Assembly: GCF_003207815.1 (NCBI RefSeq)
Contig: NZ_NKTX01000003.1
Location: 1-64,000, forward strand
From: Komagataeibacter oboediens
Lineage (GTDB): Bacteria > Pseudomonadota > Alphaproteobacteria > Acetobacterales > Acetobacteraceae
Length of the DNA: 64,000 bases
Reading direction: 5' to 3'
In this document: positions 1 through 9,291 of the stretch, one piece after another
Numbering within the stretch: position 1 is the stretch's first letter
Layout of the letters: every line of letters starts with the position of its first letter
The notes under the pieces: generated by a model
What the model was told of the DNA's origin: nothing
The model's database searches: none
Seen by the model: the letters and a program-made list of their open reading frames with translations, nothing else
Made by a program: the position numbers and the translations under genes

Positions 1-240
1 GATCATGGACAGGCCTGCACCGACACGCCCTGATGTCCATGATGGCCTACGCCTTTCTCCAGTCCCGGCGCCTTACGGCGGTCGGGCGGAAAAAAAAGAG
101 TCACCGGCCCACCGCCACAGCCCAGTCTGCCAGCAATACGACAGGCCATTCTTGATCGCATCCTACGACCACCTATCGGGCAATGCCCGCACTGTGGAAA
201 CCTTCTACTCCAGACCTCGCAACATATTCTGCCAAAGTAG
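1..240 (+). mobile_element. C-terminal remnant of a DDE transposase (IS701-like), split by a frameshift
   Basis: Reading from base 3, the translation contains GLHRHALMSMMAYAFLQSRR, which I recognise as the C-terminal region of DDE (IS701-like) transposases common in acetic acid bacteria. A run of eight A at 90-97 separates two frames. The first frame stops at TGA 153-155. The frame entered by +1 (or -2) slippage continues with TGPPPQPSLPAIRQAILDR and a CPHC motif, ending at TAG 238-240. Either frame could be the native tail: the A8 run may be a mutation or a slippage site. The left part lies outside the window, so the element's state cannot be judged. It ends 2 bp from the stop of the convergent Gly-rich gene. 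The family name comes from memory of similar proteins. Confidence 0.65.
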
Positions 241-242
241 TG

Positions 243-848
243 TTAGGGCCGGTCGCAGCTTTCGGTCAGGGTGTTATAGACCTGACCCTTCGGGCAGGTG
301 ACGGACCTGGCGGGTGCGGACTGGCCCGTTGCCGGCTGTCCCTGCTGTGCCGGGGCAGTCTGGTCGGTCAGGAGCGTGGACAGGTCCTTGTCATAAACGG
401 AATCATCTTCCGGTGCGTTATTGCCCGTACCGTTATAGATTTCAGGCGCGGCCTGATAGCTGGCGCCGGCTGCGGCCGCCCCCATGGCGGCGCCCATGCC
501 ATAGCCCATACCATAGCCCATGCCGTAGCCGCCCCAGCCCCAACCCCAGCCGCCCCATCCACCCCATGGATAGCCCCAGCCGACATAGGCGGGGTAGTAG
601 CCGCCGCTCCATCCACCCCAGCCCCAACCGCCGCCTCGCCAGCCACCGCCCCGGCCACCACCGCGCCAGTCACCGCCACCCCGGCCGCCGCCGTGCCAGC
701 CATCGCCGCCCCGGCCGCCGCCGAAGCCGCCACCGCCACCATGGAAGCCGCCGCCCCCACCCCCGCCATGCGGTTCGGCATGGGCGACCGGTCCGCATGC
801 GATCAGTGCCAGCAGCGCACCTGTCATGACATGTTTCAGCTTGAGCAT
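243..848 (-). CDS. Secreted Gly/Trp/Tyr-rich protein with C-terminal Cys pair, function unknown
   Basis: A 201-residue protein. Residues 1-24 are a clear signal peptide (MLKLKHVMTGALLALIACG, cleavage after AHA). They are followed by about 90 residues of Gly-rich low complexity with Trp, Arg and His, then GYGMGYGMGYGMG, an Ala-rich stretch, an acidic segment and a C-terminal tail with two Cys (TCPKGQVY and ESCDRP). The ATG at 848 is preferred over an upstream start at 953 because an AGGA lies about 8 nt before it and the signal peptide begins there. Such proteins are usually periplasmic, surface or outer-membrane associated, and the Cys pair could form a disulfide. No enzymatic motif is visible. 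The low complexity makes homology calls unreliable. Confidence 0.75.
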   Translation of the reverse strand: MLKLKHVMTGALLALIACGPVAHAEPHGGGGGGGFHGGGGGFGGGRGGDGWHGGGRGGGDWRGGGRGGGWRGGGWGWGGWSGGYYPAYVGWGYPWGGWGGWGWGWGGYGMGYGMGYGMGAAMGAAAAGASYQAAPEIYNGTGNNAPEDDSVYDKDLSTLLTDQTAPAQQGQPATGQSAPARSVTCPKGQVYNTLTESCDRP

Positions 849-1254
849 GTTCCATTCCTGCATATCTGAATGCGATGTATCGCAGAAAATCACCCGTCCG
901 GAAAAGACGTGGCCTGTCACGTGGCCGGATTGCCCCATGGTAACCGGCGTCATGGTGGGCTGCCTGATACCTGCCGTCCGGTTCCGGGCAGCGTGTGCTC
1001 CATATAGGTATTTTCCGTCCGGTTTGCACCTGTACGCAGGTCAGGGCATGACACCATAAAAAATGGTCAACGTGGCATATGAAATTATTGCAGCCTGTTC
1101 TAACGGTATCCATCGGACCTGGTTCGGGTCAGCATGGGGCACGCATGCATCTGTCAGGATATCGGGATCAGGACATTGTCACCGTGGGGTTACAGAAATA
1201 TCCGGATGCGCCACATTCCCTCCGTTTTCTGCATTCATATGTATTTAAAGTGCC
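849..1254. other. Intergenic region with no gene seen (406 bp)
   Basis: This is the 5' flank of both the Gly-rich gene (leftward) and the GT-C-like gene (rightward), so it must hold both promoters. It is more AT-rich than the neighbourhood from about 1040 on. A small hairpin ACCTG-tacg-CAGGT lies near 1027-1040. Short open frames here have no recognisable product or convincing ribosome binding site. Confidence 0.5.
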
Positions 1255-2745
1255 ATGAACAATAAAAACCATACAGAAAATATGAATCGTGTTGTAGAAA
1301 AAACAAGAAACAAGAATTCTATATGGATTTTTCTTGGCGTATTTTTTGTATGTGTTCTTCTTGCCCCGCATGTGGCGTTTATTACCGCGCATGTCTCGTT
1401 ATCCAGCAATGAAGGGTGGAATGCCTATCTGGCGCAGCGTGCCATAGGGCTGGACCACGCGCCGCTATACCCGCCATCGGACCAGATGGTGTTCAATAAT
1501 TACCCGCCCAGCTCGTTCTATGTCGTCGGCCTGTTCGGCTGGCTTGTGGGGGACATGATCGTGGCGGGGCGGATCATCTCGCTTCTGGCGCTGCTGTATT
1601 GTGCCTGGGCTACGGGACGCATCGTCCTTGCCTGTGGCGGAACACGGGCGGGGGCGTGGCTGGCCGGTCTGCTGGTCATGATCTATTCCGCCGTGTTCTA
1701 CAGCGATTATGTCGCCATGGATGATCCGCAATGGCTGGGGCAGGCCGTCATCATGACGGGCTTCATGGTGCTGCTGGGCAATGGTCGCGAACCGGGGCGG
1801 TCTGGCGCGTGGCGGCCTTTCTGCGCGGGTTTCATCATGGTGGCGGGACTGACCTTCAAGCACAACATACTGGCCTTGCCCGTGGCGGTGCTGGTGTGGC
1901 TGCTGCTGACCGACCGGCGTCATGCCGTGGCGTGGATGGGGGGATGCCTGCTGTCGCTATGCCTGCTGGGAGGGCTGTATTACGCCAGTTTCGGCCCGGA
2001 TTTTGTACAGGGCGTCCTTGGTCACAAGCGCATTTTCCGTGCGTATGGCCTGCTCAAGGGACTGGGTAACGTGCTGGGGCTGAGCGGCATGGTGGTATCA
2101 TGTGCATTCGTGCCCTGGCTGCGTCTGAGGCATCGGTACGGCCTGTTGCTGGGGCTGTATCTGGGGTTGGCGGCGGCATCGGCCATCGTGCAGCGCACGG
2201 GCATGGGCGTATCGCATAATGCCTGTTTCGAGGCGCTGATCGCCGCCAGCCTGTGCGCGGGGCTGGCCATGTCGTCCCTTGCAACGGGGGCACGGATGAC
2301 TGGCCGCGTCCCCGCCCGCGCCGTCCTTGTCGGCATGGTGGGGCTGAACCTGCTGCCGGTCATGGTCAGCATGCCAGCCTATGTCCCTTATCTGTACCGC
2401 GTCAGCGTGACCAGCATCGCAGAGCATATCGACGCATCGAACGAAACGGTCGCCGCCGTGCGCGCCATTGATGGCAATGTTGCGTGTGAGACGCTGGCCC
2501 TGTGCTATTGGGCTCACAAGCCGGTGGTGATGGATTTCTTCAATTATTCCCAGCATGTCGCGGTCACGCATGACGCCACGGCGCTGGAGCGCGTCGTGGA
2601 CCGGCATGATATTGCGGCGTTCGTCAGCAATTCACTCTTTGATACGCAGGAAGACGTCTGGGAGTTTACGGACCTGTGGCGCATTATCCGCGCGCGCTAT
2701 ACCCATGCACGGCTGCAGGGCGTGGCCTACATCGTAACGCCCTGA
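1255..2745 (+). CDS. Polytopic membrane protein, probable GT-C family glycosyltransferase (ArnT/PMT-like)
   Basis: A 496-residue integral membrane protein with about 10-12 hydrophobic segments. The first periplasmic loop has SSNEGWNAYLAQRA (Glu53). This resembles the acidic DEG/NEG motif of GT-C glycosyltransferases, where the acidic residue is catalytic. It is followed by NNYPPSSFYVVGLFGW, like the PP-x-YY motif of GT39/ArnT relatives. The soluble C-terminal tail (about 400-496) would be periplasmic. Such enzymes move sugars from polyprenyl phosphates to lipids, glycans or proteins; the acceptor cannot be read here. The first roughly 120 bases are much more AT-rich than the rest, so the N-terminal 25 residues are Asn/Lys-rich. 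No strong Shine-Dalgarno precedes ATG 1255, so a downstream start is possible. Confidence 0.6.
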   Translation: MNNKNHTENMNRVVEKTRNKNSIWIFLGVFFVCVLLAPHVAFITAHVSLSSNEGWNAYLAQRAIGLDHAPLYPPSDQMVFNNYPPSSFYVVGLFGWLVGDMIVAGRIISLLALLYCAWATGRIVLACGGTRAGAWLAGLLVMIYSAVFYSDYVAMDDPQWLGQAVIMTGFMVLLGNGREPGRSGAWRPFCAGFIMVAGLTFKHNILALPVAVLVWLLLTDRRHAVAWMGGCLLSLCLLGGLYYASFGPDFVQGVLGHKRIFRAYGLLKGLGNVLGLSGMVVSCAFVPWLRLRHRYGLLLGLYLGLAAASAIVQRTGMGVSHNACFEALIAASLCAGLAMSSLATGARMTGRVPARAVLVGMVGLNLLPVMVSMPAYVPYLYRVSVTSIAEHIDASNETVAAVRAIDGNVACETLALCYWAHKPVVMDFFNYSQHVAVTHDATALERVVDRHDIAAFVSNSLFDTQEDVWEFTDLWRIIRARYTHARLQGVAYIVTP

Positions 2746-2790
2746 TCGTGGCGGTGGTGGCGCGGCATGCGCGCCGCCACACACGCGGTG

Positions 2791-3891
2791 TTACGGGTGG
2801 CCTACCCCCCGCAGGCGATGCAGGGTGATGATGGCTGCCGTCAGCACGATGGCGGCACAGGTCTGGTGCACCGTTCCCGCCCATACCGGCACCACCAGCA
2901 GTAGCGTGGTGATCCCGAGTGCGTACTGCAGCAGCACCAGCCACCCCAGTACCGCCAGCGCATTATGGACATCCTGACCCAGTTGCGGCGTGCGCAGTCC
3001 CAGCACGATGGTACCGCCAATGACCAGCGCCGTGGTGGTGGCCAGCAGCCGGTGGTCGAACTGGACGGCCGGGATGTTCTGGAACCAGTTCAGCCAGAAC
3101 GGGTGCAGCCGCGCATAGCCCTGCGGGATCAGGTGCCCGTCCATGAGCGGGAAGGTATTGTAGGCAAAGCCCGCATGCGTGCCTGCGGTAAAGCCGCCCG
3201 CGATGACCGTGATGCCCACCAGCAGGCAGATGGCCCAGACCAGACGGTGAACACGCACGACCTCGGGCGTTGCAGGAATGAAGGCGGGACGCGGCGTGCG
3301 CACGGACAGCGCCGTCCACAGGATGGCGATGTACAGTGCGAAGGCGCAGCACAGGTGCAGCACCAGCCGCACGGGGGCGACCGCCGTGCTGTCGGGGTTG
3401 AAGCCCGACGCCACCATGAACCAGCCGATGGCGCCCTGCAGGCCGCCCAGCACGAAAAACAGGACCAGCCGCAGCGCCAGCCCACGGTTCAGCGCGCCGG
3501 TGATGGAAAACCAGACCAGCGGCACCAGCAGGACCAGCCCCATGAGCCGCCCCCAGAACCGGTGCGTCCATTCCGCCCAGAATATCTGCTGGAACCCGGA
3601 CAGCCCGAATCCGTCATGCAGGATTTTGTACTGCGGAATGGTTTTGTACAGCGCGAACTGCCGTTCCCATTCTGCGTGGCTCAGTGGCGGGATCATGCCG
3701 GTAATGGGCCGCCAGTCCATGATGGACAGGCCCGATCCGGTCAGGCGGGTATAACCACCCAGCGCAATCATGCCGACCAGCATGAAGCAGATTGCAAACA
3801 GCCACGTCGAGATACGCTGCCGGTTGCGCAGCTCCTGCGCGGACGGGGGCGTACGGCCCATCAGGGAGCCATTTCGGGAATATGCAGACAT
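2791..3891 (-). CDS. ctaA: Heme A synthase (COX15/CtaA family)
   Basis: A 366-residue membrane protein that oxidises the C8 methyl of heme O to a formyl group, giving heme A for aa3-type oxidases. About eight TM segments are visible. The family hallmark [16 protein letters not shown] follows TM1, and [12 protein letters not shown] holds the first conserved His (His110). Further His lie in [18 protein letters not shown] and TVHQTCAA, the expected heme and substrate ligands. The N-terminal half lacks a Cys-x6-7-Cys loop pair, as in the alphaproteobacterial/mitochondrial type. The gene stands alone: no cox or ctaB genes are adjacent. It is divergent from the TVP38-type gene, with 87 bp between starts. 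The start at 3891 lacks a clear ribosome binding site. Confidence 0.93.
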   Translation of the reverse strand: MSAYSRNGSLMGRTPPSAQELRNRQRISTWLFAICFMLVGMIALGGYTRLTGSGLSIMDWRPITGMIPPLSHAEWERQFALYKTIPQYKILHDGFGLSGFQQIFWAEWTHRFWGRLMGLVLLVPLVWFSITGALNRGLALRLVLFFVLGGLQGAIGWFMVASGFNPDSTAVAPVRLVLHLCCAFALYIAILWTALSVRTPRPAFIPATPEVVRVHRLVWAICLLVGITVIAGGFTAGTHAGFAYNTFPLMDGHLIPQGYARLHPFWLNWFQNIPAVQFDHRLLATTTALVIGGTIVLGLRTPQLGQDVHNALAVLGWLVLLQYALGITTLLLVVPVWAGTVHQTCAAIVLTAAIITLHRLRGVGHP

Positions 3892-3978
3892 AACCGGATT
3901 TAGACCGCCCTTGCAGTCCGCCGCAAGGCGATGCTAGGCGCGAAGAAGTAAATCGCAGTCGGAAAACGGGACGCACGC

Positions 3979-4683
3979 ATGACATTATCGCACGCCGCAC
4001 GGCCTGCACCCCCTGCGCGGCCCGCGTTGCGCGCGCTGGTCCGGCCCATCGTGCTGCTGGCGGCCTTTGTCGGGCTGGCCGTGGTCCTGGGCCGCCTGCC
4101 GGGGGTACGCGCCATGCTGACGGCTGGCCCCGCCATGCATGCGGGCGGGGAAGGGGTGGCGATATTCGTGCTGGCTGCCAGCGCGTTCTGTGCGTCTGGC
4201 CTGCCACGCCAGGCGGTGTGTTTTGCCGCGGGTGCCGCCTATGGAATCGGGGGGGGCTGCGTGCTGGCCACGCTGGCGACCGTGACGGGCTGCCTGTTCG
4301 GATACAGCTGGGGACGGTGGGCGGGACGGCCGCGCATGCCCGCGCGGTTTGCGGCAACCATGGCGCGGCTGGATGGTTTCGTGCGTCAGGAACCCTTTGT
4401 ATCCGTGCTGACGCTGCGGCTCATGCCGGTGGGGTCGGCGCTTGTCCTCAATCTGGCTTCGGGCATGCTGGGGGTGCGGGTCGTGCCGTTCGTGATGGCC
4501 ACCATGCTGGGCAGCCTGCCGCAGACCGTCGTGTTCGTGCTGGTGGGGTCGGGTATCCGGCTGGAGGGGCCATGGCGCATCGGGGTGGCTGTTATGCTGT
4601 TCGCCCTGTCCGCGTTGCTGGGGTTGTGGCTTATGCGCCGCATGCGCGCGCGCCGCCTTGACACCGCATGGGTATCGCGATAG
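3979..4683 (+). CDS. TVP38/TMEM64 (SNARE-associated, DedA-like) membrane protein
   Basis: A 234-residue membrane protein with about five hydrophobic segments. The central region AVCFAAGAAYGIGGGC followed by TGCLFGYSWGRW matches the VTT/SNARE_assoc domain, including the F-x-x-AG-x-x-G motif and a re-entrant loop pattern. Family members are inner-membrane proteins; DedA relatives are linked to lipid-carrier (undecaprenyl phosphate) flipping, but TVP38-type roles are mostly unknown. The start ATG 3979 has GGGA about 10 nt upstream. It is separated by about 90 bp from the MFS gene downstream. No regulatory site is obvious. Confidence 0.8.
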   Translation: MTLSHAARPAPPARPALRALVRPIVLLAAFVGLAVVLGRLPGVRAMLTAGPAMHAGGEGVAIFVLAASAFCASGLPRQAVCFAAGAAYGIGGGCVLATLATVTGCLFGYSWGRWAGRPRMPARFAATMARLDGFVRQEPFVSVLTLRLMPVGSALVLNLASGMLGVRVVPFVMATMLGSLPQTVVFVLVGSGIRLEGPWRIGVAVMLFALSALLGLWLMRRMRARRLDTAWVSR

Positions 4684-4771
4684 CGAATTGCAGTAATGTC
4701 GTAATTAGATGGTGAAAAAGTGGACCCTGCTGGTCTACTAGTCTGCACGATCTTTCAATATGGAGTGCCTC

Positions 4772-6064
4772 ATGGGCTCATCCGCAACGGCGGGCCATTC
4801 AGCGGAAAAGCCCGTGCCGGAAACGACTGTCCGCCCATTGGGGTGGATTGCGATCCTGCTGGGGTTCCTGACCGCGGTCGGCCCTGTTTCCACCGACATC
4901 TACCTTCCGGCCTTTCCAGAACTGGAATCGACGCTGCACGGACGCGCGGGTTCGGCGCAGATGACGCTGGCCATATGGTTCGTCGGGCTTGCGATCGGGC
5001 AGATCACCATGGGGCCGCTGTCGGATCGTTTCGGTCGGCGCAGGCCCATGCTGGTGGGGACGCTGGTCTATACGCTGGCATCGGTCGGGTGCGCGATGGC
5101 GCGCGACATTCCCACTTTTTCGTTTTTCCGCCTGATCGCGTCGCTTGGGGCATCGGCCAGCCTGATCATTCCCAGTGCCTGCGTGCGCGACATGTCGCAT
5201 GGCAATGAATCAGCCCGCCTCATGTCGCGGCTGGTGCTGGTGATGGGGGTCGTGCCCATTCTTGCGCCCACGTTGGGGGGCATGGTGCTGTCGATTGCGT
5301 CGTGGCGGTCGATCTCCTGGGCATCGGCGGTATATGGGCTGATCTGCATCCTGTTGATCTGGCGCGTGCTGCCTGAAACGCTGAAACCCGAAAACCGCAG
5401 TGAATTTTCGCCCGTCACCCTGTTCAGCCGCTACGTGATGCTGGCGCGTGACCGCGGGTTCATCACGCATGCCATGATTGCCGGTTTCTCGTGCTTCATG
5501 TCCTTTACCTACCTGTCGGCGGCCCCGTCGGTGTTCCGTGGCCTGTTCGGCCTGTCGGCGGCGCATTTTGGCATGCTGTTCGGCGTATTCGCGGTGTGCA
5601 TGATCGGGGCGTCGCAGCTGAATGGCATGCTGGTGGGGCGGATCGACGCGACCCGTATCCTCGGGTTTACGGTGGGGATCGCGTTGGTGGGGACCGTCGC
5701 CATGACGGCCATGGCCATTGTCATTGCCTTCGCCATGCAGCACGGCGGCCATGCGCCGATGTGGATGATGGGGTGCCTGATCCTGACCATGATGGTGTCG
5801 CTGGGCACCACGGGCATCATTGGTCCCAATGCCACGGTCGGCGCGCTGGCCGATCACCCGCGTTTCGCGGGCAGTGCCTCCGCATTCGTGGGCACGTTGC
5901 AATACGTGCTGGGCGCGGTGGCCGGGGCCTTCGTCGGCATGTTGCCGACCAATTCCCCCATTCCCATGGCCGGCGTCATGCTGATGGGGGCTGCGATCAT
6001 GCTGGTCATGGCGCTGCTGCGTCCCGCACGCCCCCCTGGCAGCACGGTGGCAGGGCAGGAATAA
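4772..6064 (+). CDS. Bcr/CflA-type drug efflux MFS transporter
   Basis: A 430-residue protein with 12 predicted TM segments. The N-terminal signature VSTDIYLPAFPELEST at TM1 is typical of the Bcr/CflA (DHA1) subfamily, which includes bicyclomycin and chloramphenicol exporters. Motif A (GPLSDRFGRRRPML) lies in the TM2-TM3 loop. It should be a proton-driven inner-membrane exporter; the substrate is unknown. I place the start at ATG 4772 rather than 4760, because a GGAG at 4762-4765 sits about 6 nt before 4772 and overlaps the other ATG. The gene is followed by a 184-bp gap before apt. Confidence 0.87.
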   Translation: MGSSATAGHSAEKPVPETTVRPLGWIAILLGFLTAVGPVSTDIYLPAFPELESTLHGRAGSAQMTLAIWFVGLAIGQITMGPLSDRFGRRRPMLVGTLVYTLASVGCAMARDIPTFSFFRLIASLGASASLIIPSACVRDMSHGNESARLMSRLVLVMGVVPILAPTLGGMVLSIASWRSISWASAVYGLICILLIWRVLPETLKPENRSEFSPVTLFSRYVMLARDRGFITHAMIAGFSCFMSFTYLSAAPSVFRGLFGLSAAHFGMLFGVFAVCMIGASQLNGMLVGRIDATRILGFTVGIALVGTVAMTAMAIVIAFAMQHGGHAPMWMMGCLILTMMVSLGTTGIIGPNATVGALADHPRFAGSASAFVGTLQYVLGAVAGAFVGMLPTNSPIPMAGVMLMGAAIMLVMALLRPARPPGSTVAGQE

Positions 6065-6248
6065 AGTCTTCCCCGTCTGCAACGGCCCGGGCGTGCGCGC
6101 CTAAGCATGTGCCCCGCGTCCGGTTGGGGTTGTCGCCCCGCCGTGTGGCGGCTACAGCGGGGGGCCGTCCGCAGGGGCGACATTTTCGTGAACGGGGCAG
6201 GCATGTCCCGGATCTGTATGACCACGCAACGGGGACTGCGCACCGATC

Positions 6249-6779
6249 ATGACGACTGCCAAGATCGACCTGAAACAATATATCCGTAACATCCCGGATT
6301 TTCCCAAGCCGGGTATCCTGTTCTACGATATCTCGACCCTGATGCGGAATGCGGATGCGTGGCAGATTGCCATGGGCCGTCTGGCCGCGGCGGTCGCCCC
6401 ATGGGCGCCGGACATGCTGGCCGCCATCGAATCGCGCGGGTTCCTGACGGCGGCCCCGCTGGCCAGCCGCCTTGGCTGCGGGCTGGTCATGCTGCGCAAG
6501 CCCGGCAAGCTGCCCGGTGAGACCGTGTCCCACAGCTATGACCTGGAATACGGTTCCGATTCGCTGCATATCCAGTCCGATGCGATCCAGCCGGGGCAGC
6601 GCGTGGTGGTCATGGATGACCTGCTGGCCACGGGTGGCACGCTGGTGGCATCGGTTGCGCTGCTGCGTAAGGTAGGGGCCGATGTCGTGGGGGCCGCCAC
6701 CATGATCGAACTGACGGGGCTTGGTGGCCGCGGCCGGCTGGATGTCCCGGTCAAGACCCTCGTTTCCTACGACGAGTAG
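6249..6779 (+). CDS. apt: Adenine phosphoribosyltransferase
   Basis: A 176-residue cytosolic enzyme that makes AMP from adenine and PRPP in purine salvage. [18 protein letters not shown] is the Apt N-terminal signature. ESRGFL and [10 protein letters not shown] match substrate loops, and [13 protein letters not shown] (about 117-129) is the PRPP-binding motif of type I phosphoribosyltransferases. Length is normal for the family (170-185). The upstream 184 bp show no additional gene. The start follows a purine-rich CGGGGA about 12 nt upstream. It is separated by 135 bp from the FUSC gene and is not obviously co-transcribed with it. Confidence 0.95.
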   Translation: MTTAKIDLKQYIRNIPDFPKPGILFYDISTLMRNADAWQIAMGRLAAAVAPWAPDMLAAIESRGFLTAAPLASRLGCGLVMLRKPGKLPGETVSHSYDLEYGSDSLHIQSDAIQPGQRVVVMDDLLATGGTLVASVALLRKVGADVVGAATMIELTGLGGRGRLDVPVKTLVSYDE

Positions 6780-6914
6780 ACCGGCAGCGCCGGGCATATG
6801 GTATGCGGCATGCGCTTTCTTCCATGTTGCCAGCGGGTTGTTGGCCTGTGCGCCGGGCCGCTATGATGTACAGTGTGGATGGATTGTATCTGAACAGGGG
6901 AGCCTGATGCCGGG

Positions 6915-9149
6915 ATGAAAGGTCTTGAGCTTTCCCTGATCCGTTTTCAGAATCAGGTCCGTGATTTTTTCAGGCGCCTGTGGCCGCCGGGCATGACCCT
7001 GCGGCAGGATCACCTGCGCTGGCTGTACGCGCCCGGCATCTTTACCTTCGGTTACGCGCTGCGGACCACCATTACCTCCCTCATCGCGCTGGGCATTGCC
7101 CTGTGGTGGGAACTGGGCAGCCCGCAATGGGCGGCGCTTACGGTCTGGATGGTGGCGCAGGGCACGCGTGGCAAGAGTGTCGCCAAGGCGCGATGGCACC
7201 TGTTTGGCATGGTGGTCGGCACGATCTGCGCCGTGCTGCTGGTGGCAGCCTTTCCACAGGCGCCGCTCATGTTCATTCTCCTGCTGGCGATCGGGATCGG
7301 CACGTTCTGCTTTATCGGGACATTGCTGCCCGGTCCCGCGACCATGACCAATTACCGTATCCACGGCATGCGCGCGAGCGGCTTTACCTACGCCATCATC
7401 TCGCTCGACGGGATTGCCGATCCCGAGCATATCTTCATGACGGCCATGGCGCGCGCGACCTATATCGTGCTGGGCATCGTTCTGGAGAGCTCCGTCTCCT
7501 CCCTGTTTCAGTTCAAGCTGGAGGAGCGCGCGCAGGATCGCCTGGCCGCCAATTTCCTGACGGCCATCAACGGGGCGGCCCAGACCCTTGCCTCCCTGCT
7601 GTCGGGGGATACGCAGGTGCTCAAGAAGGCGCGTGGCGTCTTTTCCAATATCACCACCCTGAGCGACCAGATCGAATTCGCGGAAGTGGAGATGGGATCC
7701 CACCGTGGGCATGAAGGCGACCATGCGCGCGCCGCCCTGGCCCGGGTGGCCATGCTGCTGTCACGCGGTCTGGACCTGGCGGCTCTGATGCAGGGACCAT
7801 GCGGCATGCCCGATGCCGCTTTCTCCGCAACATCAAGCAAGGTGGAAGCCTTCCTCAAGGATATGGCGTCACAGCTTGAAGCCAGTGATGACATCCATCC
7901 CGTCCTTGCCCGCCTGGCAGCACTTCAGGCCGCATGCCGGCAGAGCGTGGCTGACTCGCTGGATGAGGAAATGGGCAGTCCCGGCAGCGCGCCCACCGAT
8001 CCGCAACTGGTGCAGATGCTGTCGCAGCAGCGCATGCTCAATTACGCGCTGGGCGAGATACTGGATGAACTGGAACAGGCGCTGATCCAGTTCGACGCCA
8101 GCCGCCATCCACTGCTGCATGACCATTTCCACTACCGGCTCAAGACCTTCCGTGACTGGCAGCAGGCATTTACCAACAGCCTGCGGGCGTCGGTCACCAT
8201 TTTCGGATCGGGGCTGATCTGGGTCACGACATCATGGTCATCGGGGCTGACCTTCATGATGTTCGTCTCCATTGTGTGCAGCCTGTTCTCCACGCTGGAA
8301 AAACCGGCACTGGCCACGCGGGCGTTCCTGGGTGGGGCGATCATTGCCTCGATCGTGGCGGGGATACTGGTGCTGTGGCGCCTGGCTGAACCTACTACGT
8401 ATGAAATCATGGCCGTGTGCCTGTTCCTGCCCATGCTGGCGGGGGGGCTGGCCTTTGCCTATCCCGCGCTGGTGCTGGGGGCGGTGTCGTACAACCTGTT
8501 CCTGCCCATCCTGCTGGGACCGGGCAACCAGTCGCGACTGGATGAAGTCGCATTCTTCAATACCGCCATGCCCCTGGTGCTGGGGCTGTGGTACGCCATG
8601 TGGTCGTTCCGGCTGGTCCTGCCGTTCGATACGAATGACATGCGCTGGCAGATGCGTACCGGCATCCTGCGCGGGCTGCGTTATATCGCGCGTGCGCGCA
8701 ACCTGCCCACCACGCTGTATGTGGTTGAACATAACGTGGACCGTTTCGTTCGCCTGCTGACCAATGCCGAAAATACGCCCGATACGATTATCGATGCGTA
8801 TCTGCAGGGTATCCTGTCGGCCATGACCATCGGGCTGAATGTCATCCGGCTGCGCGCAATTCTTGAACGTCACCTGCTTCCGCCCGAGGCGCAGCGTGCG
8901 GTCAGTGACATGATGGGCCGCATGGCGCAGTTCAGCGGCCGGTATGGTGGCCATTATGGCCGCACGGCGCGATCCGCCAAATTCGCCATTTTCCATCTGC
9001 AGCAGATGGCGGGACAGGCGGATAATCTGGGCGTGCGGCTGGAAATCGACAGTGCGCTGACGTGCCTGTACGTGATTTCCTATGAACTGGATCACAATCA
9101 GAAGTTCTTCGATGCATCCAGCCCCTATCTTGATCCGGTCATGGCCTGA
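6915..9149 (+). CDS. FUSC family (aromatic acid exporter-like) membrane protein
   Basis: A 744-residue protein with the two-half layout of the FUSC/AaeB group. A first TM bundle (about 35-195) includes GSPQWAALTVWMVAQ and KARWHLFGMVVGTI. A long soluble, helical cytoplasmic region follows (about 200-420). A second TM bundle (about 425-570) carries GLTFMMFVSIVCSL, and a soluble C-terminal domain ends the protein. E. coli AaeB exports p-hydroxybenzoate, and weak-acid or aromatic-acid efflux would suit an acid-producing bacterium, but that is inference. No membrane-fusion partner (AaeA-like) or DUF1656 gene is adjacent, unlike many AaeB operons. GGGGAG lies about 11 nt before ATG 6915. Confidence 0.8.
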   Translation: MKGLELSLIRFQNQVRDFFRRLWPPGMTLRQDHLRWLYAPGIFTFGYALRTTITSLIALGIALWWELGSPQWAALTVWMVAQGTRGKSVAKARWHLFGMVVGTICAVLLVAAFPQAPLMFILLLAIGIGTFCFIGTLLPGPATMTNYRIHGMRASGFTYAIISLDGIADPEHIFMTAMARATYIVLGIVLESSVSSLFQFKLEERAQDRLAANFLTAINGAAQTLASLLSGDTQVLKKARGVFSNITTLSDQIEFAEVEMGSHRGHEGDHARAALARVAMLLSRGLDLAALMQGPCGMPDAAFSATSSKVEAFLKDMASQLEASDDIHPVLARLAALQAACRQSVADSLDEEMGSPGSAPTDPQLVQMLSQQRMLNYALGEILDELEQALIQFDASRHPLLHDHFHYRLKTFRDWQQAFTNSLRASVTIFGSGLIWVTTSWSSGLTFMMFVSIVCSLFSTLEKPALATRAFLGGAIIASIVAGILVLWRLAEPTTYEIMAVCLFLPMLAGGLAFAYPALVLGAVSYNLFLPILLGPGNQSRLDEVAFFNTAMPLVLGLWYAMWSFRLVLPFDTNDMRWQMRTGILRGLRYIARARNLPTTLYVVEHNVDRFVRLLTNAENTPDTIIDAYLQGILSAMTIGLNVIRLRAILERHLLPPEAQRAVSDMMGRMAQFSGRYGGHYGRTARSAKFAIFHLQQMAGQADNLGVRLEIDSALTCLYVISYELDHNQKFFDASSPYLDPVMA

Positions 9150-9223
9150 CGCTGGCCTGCCGTGATGTACGTGTGCGGGACGTGGGCATGACTGGCGCGG
9201 GGGTTCGCCGGGTGACGGGAGAA

Positions 9224-9260
9224 TAAAAAAGGGGCGGCACCGGAATGGCGCCGCCCTTTT
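9224..9260. terminator. Bidirectional intrinsic terminator
   Basis: GGGCGGC (9232-9238) pairs with GCCGCCC (9250-9256). A run of A precedes the stem and TTTT follows it, so it can work on both strands. It lies between the convergent FUSC gene and accC. Confidence 0.8.
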
Positions 9261-9291
9261 CTGTCGTGTCTGCTTGTAGGTATGGACCGGT

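Noticed and set aside
243-848. Repetitive GGX-coding DNA considered as a CRISPR-like or tandem repeat array
   Set aside because: The repeats are Gly codons in a coding frame with no spacers; no CRISPR array is present anywhere in the window.
1063-1248. Small open frame in the gap before the GT-C-like gene
   Set aside because: No motif, no ribosome binding site, and composition unlike protein.
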